A DNA stretch of 64,000 nucleotides from Chytridium lagenaria (lineage: Eukaryota > Chytridiomycota > Chytridiomycetes > Chytridiales > Chytridiaceae): positions 215,716 through 279,715 of the forward strand of contig JAHLKC010000039.1 of the NCBI GenBank assembly GCA_025449115.1, given 5' to 3'. How positions within the stretch are numbered: position 1 is the first letter of the stretch; the number at the start of each line of letters is the position of its first letter. This document shows positions 21,890-32,022 of this stretch, piece by piece. A program made the translations under genes and the position numbers. Under the pieces are notes generated by a model that made no database searches, was not told the DNA's origin, and saw only the letters and a program-made list of their open reading frames with translations.

Positions 21890-22322
21890 GAGTTGAGGAT
21901 AAGAGATACCGCGTCAGATGCTGTAGGGAGTCTGTAACGGGTGTTGATGGCTCGATGAGGAAAGGCAATGTTGTACTGGACGACGGAAACAGCGTATAAG
22001 GCTTTTATGACACGGTAGATGTAGAGCAGGATGTAGGAGGTTGATTGTAGGATTGAGAAGGAGAGCATGTCGAAAGATATGAAAGAAGACGCGATAATTT
22101 TTGGATGGTGGATAAATGCTGAGGCTTTAATAAGAGGGTCATTGTCAGGTGGAAGGATGAGGTGGGGGTTGGGCGGGGGGACGTGGAGAGGACATGAGAG
22201 GAGACCATCGTAAAGAGCAGAACAGTGGATGTTAGGAGAACAAGAACGAAGTTGTAGGGGTGGACGATCATGACATCGCTAGGGATTTGTGATGTGGTGT
22301 TCATGGGGCCCTCTTTCTGCAA
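21890..22322 (-). pseudogene. 5' portion of the unidentified split gene
   Basis: A minus-strand frame starts near 22322 (MNTTSQIPSDVMIVHPYNFV, followed by a hydrophobic signal-like stretch). After a one-base shift near 22195 it continues through LILPPDNDPLIKASAFIHHP, YRVIKALYAVSVVQYNIAFP and RYRLPTASDAVSLILNS, then hits TGA about 20 bp before the motif-rich right end of the CACTA-like element. Same strand and order as the coding at 8959-10140, which lacks its N-terminus, so these are probably two halves of one gene separated by 11.7 kb of transposon. An independent small gene is the alternative. Confidence 0.4.
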
Positions 22323-22720
22323 CGTTGGCGTTCTGCAGCAGGATTGTAAGTCGTGAACTCGGAATTATGGGATGGAGGGTAAGAGTGATCGACTTTGTTT
22401 CAAGGGACTCCGTAATTGATTGGAGGAAAGTAAAGTGGTTATCCCCGGAAATTATAAATAGCCCACGGCTCGCTCATTTATTGGTTGGGCGGAACATGCG
22501 GCCAAAAACAGCTCGAAGTCTGAAGAGGGTTAGAAGATTTATTGCTAATTATAGGCTATGAGCTGGATTGACGATTAGACCCCAACTCAAATAACTGTTT
22601 GCAAATATGAATTTTATTATGGCGGAAACAGTCGCCATTTTATACTTTACATATGAATTAACTAAGCATCCAAGCTAGGTTTAAGCTCAGATTCCCTTCA
22701 CCAACAAACGTGTTAAAGGA
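22323..22720. other. Intergenic, nothing recognised
   Basis: Mixed sequence upstream of the split gene. A plus-strand open frame at 22289-22561 overlaps the split gene's start and resembles nothing known. Probably promoter-side DNA. Confidence 0.4.
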
Positions 22721-23062
22721 CTACTGAAACCAATTAACTTCTTCAATTAACTTGGTGAACAACATTCTACTCAGCAATACCGGCAACCCAATAACTCCTG
22801 AAGCAACGCACGCTTTGACAAGTTCATTTCGGTAATTTAGGTCAATAATTGGGATGTAGAGGCTGGGGGCTTGGTGTTGAATGTAACGTATACAAAAGAT
22901 ATTGTGTGTAGTGATGGCAGATGCAATGATATAACAAAAATACATTTTATTAGTGATATGCTTTAGAACATCTAAGTTCACATGTTCATTAGAGTTCAGG
23001 ACGACGTTGGATATAGAGCGGAAGGGCTTTGAATGCGGCATGTATATTTGTGTGTTGGCCAA
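22721..23062 (-). pseudogene. Decayed paralogous fragment of the gene at 8959-10140
   Basis: Around 22990-23090 the minus strand reads VVGQHTNIHAAFKALPLYIQ then RRPEL, closely matching LVVGQHPKIHSASEDLMLYI then QHHPEL of the gene at 9730-9840. The nucleotide match is also visible (ttggatatagagc, tgttggccaactac). Two stop codons follow at once; a shifted frame carries on to 22721 (MYFCYIIASAITTHNIF, VIGLPVLLSRMLFTKLIEEV). This is a duplicated, broken copy of the family. Confidence 0.55.
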
Positions 23063-24182
23063 CTACGGATGATTCCCATCGTGTGTTGGTCATTCCTCAG
23101 AGAGCGCTGCCCGTCCCAAGGATCCTCAAAGAGTAAGGATTCTGTTACACAAACATTCTTCCCCTCGTTATTTTATTCCCTTGCCTATAAATATATATAT
23201 ACCATTCGTAAGCTGAAATAGTTATCTTTCTTTGATGCTGTTATTTTGCCTTTAAAGTGTCACCGAATAAAAGCATCCGTAAACTTCCGTGAAATAGTGG
23301 TGGTACGCTTCCCTTCGAGCAGCCCACTATCCACATCAACCGGCTTAGAGGAGGGTCAGCACAAGGATAAATATCCGAGGTACTTCTTCCTCTTTCACTA
23401 CTTCTTCTCACTTGAGATACGGCTGACGCTCTTCGGTTGAAACTCTTCACCTTCACTCCTCACACTCTTGTATATAATAAACATCTTTATTACTACTACT
23501 ACTCTTTATCATACCTTTGCACGCACTCGCATCATCGGCTTCCAACATCATGAATTCGGAATCGGCTGCGACCTTGATTACCGCATAGGCAAGACCTTTT
23601 CTAAATATGATGAATGCAACCAAATTCCGTCTTTTTGTTTATCATAAATAATATATTTTTTTATTATTGAAATACACGGATCAAACATCATAGACCTTGT
23701 TGTTTCATCATCCTACTATCCGCTATGTCTATATACGCCTTCTGCGGCTTTCAGCATGGCGTCTACGGCGGCTCGATATTGTTTCGGTTTTTTGCCATAG
23801 GGGTGTGCTTTTTTCTGGTACGCCAATATTTGACAAGTCATGGCGTCAACAGAAGCTCGGAATCGATGAAGAATGCCTCGAAGCCAAGCATTTTCCTTTT
23901 TTGGTTATTCTACTCTTTACAACGACTCTCCCCATCTTTGAGTAGCACACAGGCTGGTTGAAATAGGAAGGTAACACCGCATTCTCTAATTATTTATTTA
24001 TTTTATTTTATGAATTATTTAATTATTTATTAATTATTTAAATTTATTTATTGCAGAAATTAAACTATTTTGTATTATAAAAATAATGTGCATGCTGGGA
24101 CGCTAATATTAAGAAATATAGGGGGATTATTGATTAAATATTGTCATTGCTTTTTCACCCATCCATCATCATCAACCAGCGA
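23063..24182. other. AT-rich intergenic region before the P450 gene
   Basis: No gene recognised. Contains (TAC)n near 23490-23505 and TTTA/ATTT-rich tracts at 23995-24060. It probably holds the P450 promoter. Confidence 0.45.
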
Positions 24183-26275
24183 TGGAAACAGCTCAACGAC
24201 ATCCCTCTTCATCATCGCCACCACCACGGTCACCACAATCCTCATTACCTCCCTCCTCTTCCTCATCGTCCTTCTACATCGCAATACTCGTCGTTCAACA
24301 CTACCGGTTCCTTCCTCACCTCCAGCACCCATCATAGGCAACATTCCCGAAATCTTCTCAAACTGCATCGCACCAACGATTTGTTTTACGAGTGGGCAAA
24401 GAATTACGGTCCAAACATGGTAACCACATAGCAATGTTTTACAAGTGATGTTTAATTGGAAAACAGGGCGTTGCTCTTACCCAAATTGACGAGGAACGAG
24501 GTTCTGATGACGGTGGACCCAGCAGTCGTCGAGTATATTTTGAAAACCAATTTTGAAAACTTTGTAAAAGGTGAATTGGCTCGCAGTTGTGATACAAATG
24601 TTTGAACGATACAGGTCCACAGTTCCATGAGATGCTGGAACCCATGCTTGGAGACGGGATATTCAACACGGACGGGGATACTTGGAGATGGCAGCGTAAA
24701 ATTTCATCCCACATTTTTACTGGAAAGAACTTTCGGAACGTATTGAGGTCTGGCGTCATGCCTCTCTGCAACTAAACGCTGAACGTTCGTTTGCAGCAAA
24801 GTCATAACGGAAGATCTTGAAATATTATTCAACGAAATTGCGAGACATACAGGCGATTCAATCGATATATACGCGTACCTTCACAACTTCACCATGGATA
24901 CGTAAGTACCAAAAAAAAGCACACCGATTTAAAAAGCATTTAACGTTTAAAAACCAGATTTGGCAAAATCGCATTCGGCGTCGACTTGCAAACCCTTCAA
25001 AACGGAACCTCTGACTTTGCTGTCGCCTTTGACACCACCAACGTTATTCTAGCAAAACGTTTCATCAATCCTCTTTACAGTTTATCCGAGTACGTAAATG
25101 GAAGTGGGAAAGTGTTGAAGGATGCGGTTGACACGATGACGAGGTTCGCGAATGACAGGATTCAAGAAAAACGCGCGAGGAAAAGAGATGCAAAGGGTTA
25201 CAAAGATCTATTGGATCTATACATGGATGCGACGGTTGACGGGGAGGGGTTGACGGATAAACAATTAAGAGATATGGTGTTGAATATGATGATTGCAGGT
25301 GGGTTTTCGGCAATTGACATTGTAGCTTATGGTGATTGTAGGTAGAGATACGACAGCACAAACGCTCTCGTGGGTATTTTGGGTACTCGCGAGTCGAAAA
25401 GATGTCGTGGATGGAATTTTGGACGAGTTGAAGGAAGTTACTGGAGGGAATATTCCAACATATGATGAAGTACCGTTGCTAAAGTATTCAAACGCGGTGT
25501 AAGTGGAATGAAGTTTTAAGGAGGACTACGATTTGATGTGTGTGTGTGTTTTTTTTTTTATTCTCGTAGATTATTTGAGACTCTACGGTTGTATCCTAGT
25601 ATTGCGGCCGGTAGTAAGATATGCGTGACGGGTGTAAGTTTTTTTATTAAATATCCTATACTTGATTCTAATATTCTCTTGTGTAGGACGTTCTCCCCGG
25701 TGGTCTCCATATTCGTAAAGGAACTCAAATGTAAGTTAAGTAGAGAGTGGTAGTCGTCGGGGACCATTCAAAAGGAAATCAAACGTAGCTGCAAATTGTC
25801 TAGTCAATATACAACAAAGCGAATATGGAGCATACTGCCGTTTCTCATCTCCGATCTTGCTTTCTATGATGTACTTACACGTATTACAAGAAACTGGCTC
25901 AACTACGCCATGGGACGCATGGAGCATATCTGGGGCCACGATGCCACCTCCTTTAACCCATCTCGTTGGATCGACTCTGATGGTAACCTTAAACGCGAGC
26001 CCGCGTACAAGTTCCCCGCATTCAATGCAGGACCAAGGTGATTTTTTTTGTGCTTTTCTGTTGTTTTTTTTTAAAATTTGATTTTTTTATTGTGTTTTAG
26101 GACTTGCCTTGGACAGCAGATGGCTATTGTGGAATGTGTGATGACGATGTCGGGGTTGTTGACACGGTTTGAGTTTGTGGTGGATGATGCGGTGAAAGTT
26201 GAGATTGGGGTTGGGTTGACGTTGAATATGAAGAATGGGATGAGGGTTAAGGTGCTTCAGCGAAGGGTGAAATAA
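24183..26275 (+). CDS. Cytochrome P450 monooxygenase (fatty-acid hydroxylase-like)
   Basis: About ten exons rebuild a membrane-anchored P450: an N-terminal hydrophobic anchor (VTTILITSLLFLIVLL), proline-rich hinge and IIGNIPEIF, LPKLTRNEVLMTVDPAVVEY, FNTDGDTWRWQRKISSHIF (24660-24720), I-helix AGRDTTAQTLSW (split by the intron at 25299-25341), ExxR as ETLRLYP (25573), FNPSRW and the heme loop FNAGPRTCLGQQMA (25/26 kb junction). The DGD-WRWQRK-SHIF region and AGRDT are typical of CYP52/CYP86-like fatty-acid hydroxylases; substrate is inferred. Introns are short with good consensus (24420-24466, 24571-24614, 24748-24796, 24902-24958 and others). Frame breaks near 24350 and at the start of exon 2 look like one-base indels, so the exact start is uncertain. 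Confidence 0.85.
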
Positions 26276-26646
26276 ATTACTTTGGAAGAAAGGACGTCAT
26301 CTTTGAATAAAGAAATTAGAACTAGAATATACCTTATAAAATATCCCTTTTGTGTGTGGGAAGGCGGTTCACTCACTTCATCAGAAATTTTGGGATACAT
26401 TCAAAAGGGCAACAAACCCAGGCGAGATTTTACACTCTGTATCTTATAAACAACAGCAGCAATAAACTTCCATAATCAGTACATGAAAACAAGGTAACAA
26501 ATATCACGCCAGAAAAGACGTTTACCAAAGCGACACGATCGCGTTAAGACACGTAAAGATTCGTGGAACACTTTATTCATGGAATCATTGGTGATGACGT
26601 TCGCTATAAACGCTTTATTGAAGCATAAAACCACCATCATCGGTAC
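26276..26646. other. Short intergenic region between convergent genes
   Basis: Contains the extra decayed copy of the neighbouring protease-like gene's 3' end (about 26472-26580). No other feature. Confidence 0.5.
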
Positions 26647-26735
26647 ATGAAACACACGGCAACAAGCATCACGCCACCAAACACGTAACCCACAGCGACG
26701 CGATGACCTTTAGACACGTAAAGGTTTATGGGTTT
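26472..26735 (-). repeat. Duplicated ~100 bp tail-coding segment
   Basis: 26632-26735 encodes the C-terminal TM segment of the protease-like gene (minus strand NLYVSKGHRVAVGYVFGGVM). 26472-26580 is a diverged copy reading NLYVS, a stop, then RDRVALVNVFSGVIFVTLF. The copies are about 160 bp apart in direct orientation. Confidence 0.65.
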
Positions 26736-29184
26736 GACATTTTTTTCCCCGTGCATGATGACGTTGGCGTTTTTTTCATACGCGATAGGACGGATGGTGG
26801 CGATTTGGAGAGGTTCGGTTGTGGTGGTACCTGATGCGGAGGAGATGGGGTTGACGTGTTCAGGGGAATGCGTTGTAGGAAGGTGTTTGGGTGTGGATGA
26901 GGTTGTGTTGGATGAGGTTATGGTTGGAATATGTGTTGAAGGTGTGGTGGTGGTTTCGGACTCTGGAGAAGTGGTTTCAGCGTTGGATGGGATGGTGATG
27001 GTGTTGAGGTTTTGGGATCGGAGTCTGGGATGGTTGTAGCGGTTGAGGTCTTTGCAGCGGGAATTGTTGTGGTAGATTCAGTGATGGCGGTTGAGGTCGT
27101 GATCTCTGCAGCGGGACTTGTTGTGGTGGGTTTCGGTGATGGCCGTTTCGGTCGTGATATCTGCAGTGGGAACTGTTGTGATGGATTCGTTGACGGCCGT
27201 TGATGTCGTGATCTCTTCAGCGGTAGAGGATCTTCTGTAGTATATTCGTTGACGGCGGTCGAGGTGTCTGCAGCTGTACCTGTTGTAGTATCTTCGGTCG
27301 TGATCTCAGCTTCTCCAGTCGTGATGGCGATACCCGTCGCGGTGGGTATATCGGTGGACGTGCCTGTGGTCTCGACTTTTGTGGTGGTGGAGGGTGCTTT
27401 GGTCGTGGGGTTGGGACGAGGGAGCGGACCGGTGTAAACGATGGAAGGGGATTCGTTCTTGAGACCCATCGACCGGCTCCAAGAGCAAACCCGATTCTCT
27501 TGTTTTCGAAATCAAACACGGTTGTAAAGCGTCTAAATATTGGGGTTAACCACGTCAATCAAAAAAAAAACGAGTCGACGGTCTTAAGCGAGGTCAACAA
27601 CGTTAATCAAGAAAGGGTCGAAATCAAACACGGTCGTAGACAAGTTAACAACGTTAATCAAGAAAAGAGTATCATACACGGTCGTAAACCGTTTAAATAT
27701 CGAAGTCAATCATCAAAAAAAAAAAAAAAAAAAAAAGGAGAATGTTGTGCACGCAAAAAAACTCACTTTAAGAAAGAATTTCCAAGATAAATCTGACCAT
27801 CCAAACTCTCACTCGCCTCAACAACACACCCAGCGGATCACTCAACGCATCTCTCTGATAATCATTCGCCGTGATCGTCACATTCACATTCACAAACTCA
27901 AACGTCACTTCCGGTCCCTGAAAACACAACCTCCCATTCGCATTCACAAACTCCTCCAACATCTTTGGGAGAAGCATGTACGTTTCCCCTCCGAATATGC
28001 GCGGGAACGGGTGTGGGTGCGTGGAAGATGGTGCGTGGAGTGCGGTCTGTGGGTCTACTGAAGAGGGTGACGTTGCGGACGAGGGTGATGGATTTTTAGG
28101 GGAGAGACCAACCGCCTCCTGGGAGAGGGGGGAGGGCGGGGACCCATTCGAGGGTGGCGGTGGGGTTGGAGAAGGTGGTGGTGGAGTAGCCGCCGAGGAT
28201 GGCTGAACCGCCTCTGTTGTCGGTGGAAATGTGCCATGAAAACTGATGTTTTTTAGTGGTTGGTGGTTAAAAAGGACTTACGATGGGAATCGATGAAACC
28301 GGTTTTGTGGAGCTCTGTGACGATACTTGGGAAGGTGTCTTGTGAAGAGGAGGAAAAGAAATGGGATATTTTGGAAAGATGTTTTCGAAAAAAGAAACGG
28401 GATATTTAGGAAAGGTGTTTTTTACGTATGAATGTGCCATTGGCGAGAGACGCATTGGCGAGGGACAAAAAAAAGTCGCATTGGCGAGGGACAAAAACAA
28501 AGTCGCATTGGCGAGAGACAAAACAAAGTCGCATTGGCGAGAGACAAAAACAAAGTCGCAATGGCGAGAGACAAAAACAAAGTCGAAAAAAAAACGAAGA
28601 AAGGGGATGCAGTTCTCACCTTGATCAGAAGGCAACCCCAACCCAAGACTTCCTTGCGCATTAGAAACAGGAGTATCAAAAGGAAATTTATCCTGTTTCC
28701 ATTTAATACTCTCAGCAATCACCACTTAAACCCATTCAACCCCTTCCCATACCCCATCCCCGGGAGCTCAACCATACAACTCCCCTCAACACCCTTCACA
28801 ACATCCACTCCAACCCCATACGTCCCATTCGCGATCGTCACAAACCCTCTTGGAACATTGGGTTCAAAAAAATCAACCACAGATGTGACGGACCGACTGC
28901 GACGATATCGTGGGACCCATGTGGTGCTGCTGCTGGTGTCTGGGACGATGCGGTAGTTGACGGGGACGGGGTATCCGATGTTGGCGTGTTCCTGGAATGT
29001 GGTAAGAGGGGAGAATTATGGATATCGATTGTACCAGCGCGAATTGGGGGATCCAGCGTTGACCGCGATTGGGTTGGGCTCCTGGCCAGTTTGCTTCGAT
29101 GACGTTGAAGATGATGGTTGAGGCGTGGATGGAGGGGAGCAGGGCTGTGGTGATGGTGGCGATTGTTGTAAAGAAGGAGACCAT
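26647..29184 (-). CDS. Membrane-anchored aspartic-protease-like protein, catalytic motifs altered
   Basis: Begins with a signal peptide at 29184 (MVSFFTTIATITTALLPSIH). The pepsin-like fold can be followed: PVPVNYRIVPDTSSSTTWVP (first active-site region, DTG replaced by DTS), PVSNAQGSLGLGLPSDQ, TFPSIVTELHKTGFIDSH, GGSAILGGYSTTTFSNPTA, FGGETYMLLPKMLEEFV (where a second D-T/S-G is expected) and the C-terminal IYLGNSFLK plus FTTVFDFENKRIGFA. A long Thr/Pro/Ser-rich stalk (27470-26900) and a terminal hydrophobic segment (VAVGYVFGGVMLVAVCFMY) follow, the plan of yapsin-type surface proteases. The second Asp appears lost and the first motif is changed, so activity is doubtful. Several one-base shifts occur. 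One intron (28621 to about 28350) holds a minisatellite. Confidence 0.65.
28438..28590 (+). repeat. ~27 bp tandem repeat array inside an intron
   Basis: Six imperfect head-to-tail copies of a unit like ggcgagagacaaaaacaaag followed by tcgcatt. The array lies within an intron of the protease-like gene. There are no spacers between copies. Confidence 0.85.
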
Positions 29185-30240
29185 CTTTTTTTTTTTTTTA
29201 TAGTGTAAGGTCTGTAGCTTTTACAAATTGGTGAAAACGATGGGCATGCCTTTATATCGCTTTTTTAGGCAAAGAACCCAGGCCCAAGTCAATGATATTC
29301 TTAAGAATTGACTGAGTCGTTTGAAAGTCCAAGTATTTGATTATTGTAAATTTTAAGGTTTATTTTCGTAATTATAAACTTTGTTAAAAAGGTAGGCCTT
29401 GGCGGTCTTTTTTGGTCAACTTGACGCGTGTTTTTCTTTCTTAGGGAAAATCTGTTGCGTCGCGTGTTTCGCGGTGAACAACAGAGAAGAAAAGGAGAAG
29501 GATGGGTCATGACCGTCTTTTAGCTATTATCCAACGTGTAGCAGTTATCATCGACCTCAAGAATGCTTTTCTGGGACAGTGCTGGAGTTGACGTCTTATC
29601 GACATGGGCATTTTGCGAGAACACTTTTTAAACTATGTACTGCAAGAATGTTTGATGCTCTGAAAGGAGATGACGTGGACTCCCTCTTTGACACTATATA
29701 CGCTTTGATGGACTTGGTGTGACATACACGCTTTGATGGACTTGGTATGCCGTATGACGGTAGACAGAGACAGACAACACCAGTATATGCAGAATACAGT
29801 GAGGATTGGAGATAAAATGTAGGTACATTCGATGATAAATTCTTTGTATGTGTCATGACATACGCTCTATGCATACTGAAGCAAGTTCAAACGGTTACTC
29901 GGACATGTATAAGAGACGGAAAATGTGATTGGAATAGACGAGAGACGCGAATGATGTATGGTTTTGATTGGAGATGCGTCAATATAGACAGATGGAGTTG
30001 GTAGTATTGATATCTTACAAAAACAAATTGGCATACGTTGTATGCTTTAAATAAAAAAAGAAAAGGGATGGAAAACGCTTGATCTGCGTAAAACTACTCA
30101 AACCATCAAGAAAACGATGGAGGAGCTGCCGATACCAAACACGATAGTTGGTGCGGGTACGAAGTTTAATTCATTCATTTTATTTATTTCTTTCTAATTT
30201 AAATTACAAAGCCTTGAATGTTTACTAGAAAAGTACTTAC
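29185..30240. other. Intergenic region, no gene recognised
   Basis: Divergent promoter region between the minus-strand protease-like gene and the plus-strand F-box/ankyrin gene. A 28-bp direct repeat (acgctttgatggacttggt core) occurs twice at 29698-29752. Nothing else recognised. Confidence 0.5.
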
Positions 30241-31279
30241 TTGCATGTAGAAGTGGCAACCCCTGCACCCAGCCTCACGACCCTCCCAGACTCGATCCTC
30301 CTCCTTATCCTCGAAACAGCGTCCAACGTCACCACCCTCACTCGGACATGCCGTCGCCTCCACCACCTCTGGTCTCTCCCCAGCATCCGCGCCAACTGGC
30401 TTCTCCGGGTCACCACGTCGTCCAACAAGGTGGAGGCTCTGGATATATCGATTTCATTGTTTAGGGATCTCAGGGTTGCAGCGAATCTGATTGATCGATG
30501 GAGAGGGTTCACGGGGGCTTGGTTGGCACATGTGATGGTGGATGCTGTTAGGGGGGAACCGTGTGCGGTTGGAGCGGGAGATGGCGTTTGGGAGATGGTG
30601 GAAGAGGATGAGGAGGTGGAGAGGATGATGAGGGGGGTGTTGAAAGGATGAAGGGGGGTGACTTGAAGGAGGTGGAATGGAGGCGGCATCCTTTTCATGG
30701 GGATTCAAGAGTCATGTTTCGACCAGCGCCTGTAAGAGAAAAAGACGAGTGTTGTGAGGAGAATAAGGAGGTGATGGTGATGGTATCGGATGAGGTGGAT
30801 AGGAAAGACGATCTTGGACACCTCATTCAAAGCATGATCAAGGCAGGGGCTGACCTTGATCTGGACCCCTCTACCTCCGGTCCATCCTTCTCATGGGTAG
30901 CGGTACCTCTGGCCCTTCCATGATGAACAGTAAGATGCACCATGCATCCCATCGCACTCGATCTGGGATCCCGATATCGGGGACCACCCTGCTGAGCTGG
31001 ATCCTCAACGAAAGCCTCCGCAGCACCGGGGGTATAGTGACGTGTGGGCTGTCGTGCCTCCTGTTGGCGGCAGGGAGCGGTCATGAAGGAGCATGCCGGG
31101 TGCTGCTAGAGTCTGGGAGGGTGGATGTGAGGGGGTTGGAGGATTTGGCCATCTGCGTGGCGTGTCAGGGAGGGTGGGAGAGGGTGGTGAAGGTGTTGAT
31201 TGAGTATGGCGCGGATGTTGATGCGAGGGAAGGGATGCCAATGAGGGTGCGATGCTGGGAGAGTGGACGGGGATCATGA
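30241..31279 (+). CDS. F-box-like / ankyrin-repeat protein, frame-disrupted
   Basis: The N-terminus carries an F-box-like helix set (LTTLPDSILLLILETASN, then CRRLHHLWSLPSIRANWLL). After a frame break near 30645 the coding resumes with DLGHLIQSMIKAGADLDLDP and, after a second break near 30920, ankyrin repeats: CLLLAAGSGHEGACRVLLES and GGWERVVKVLIEYGADVDAR. F-box proteins usually recruit substrates to SCF ubiquitin ligases and ankyrins bind proteins; that role is family knowledge, not shown here. Breaks may be indel errors or decay. The end is taken as the stop at 31279; another frame runs about 15 codons further. Confidence 0.55.
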
Positions 31280-32022
31280 AGGTGTTGAAGAAATAAAATA
31301 AAATAAAATAATAATTAGTTATTAAATTAAAGCATAATAAAGAATAATTAAGAAACACTTGTAAAACCAACTATATTATATAGTATAATTATATATGTGT
31401 GTGTGTACCTCATTCATTCATACATGTTAATGTAGTTCATACATTCATACATACATTATACATACTATACATTCATACACACACACACACACATACATAC
31501 ATCAGTAACTATTATAGGTATACAATGGGTATAATATAAAATAAATAATTCTAATTATTATTATTATATACATATTATTATTATTATTATTTACCATACT
31601 CTACATACTCTTATACTTGTATATAAGTGCTAGCTGCAAGCCATTCATCATCAATCATCATTGACTATTATATATTGTTATTAATAGATATTACAAGTCA
31701 GCCCCTTCCTTCAATACCTATATAACAAGTATTATATTCATCATCCACTTATATATATATGAGTTGAGTAGTGAGTTGAGAGTCAGCCTCTAATTAATTA
31801 ATTAGACCAGCCAGCCTCTTATATATAGTCAGTCATACAAAAAGAAAAAACAAATAAATATAATTTCATTTATTCCACTCAAGAGTCCATCCATCATCCA
31901 TCCATCCATCCATCCATCCAATTCCTATTCACATTATATACATATCTATACATATCTATACATCTATCTATCTATATTCATTCATTCATTCATCCCATTC
32001 ATTCATCCATCCATCCATCCAA
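31280..32022. repeat. Microsatellite-rich intergenic region
   Basis: Dense short repeats: (AAATA)n near 31290, (TG)n at 31396-31406, (CATTCATA)n and (CA)n at 31435-31500, (TTA)n near 31555-31590, (TA)n near 31750, (CCAT)n at 31885-31920, (CTAT)n and (ATTC)n at 31940-32020. No gene seen. Confidence 0.85.

Noticed and set aside
28438..28590. Regular repeats resembling a CRISPR array
   Set aside because: The copies are head to tail with no unique spacers, and the genome is eukaryotic; it is a minisatellite.
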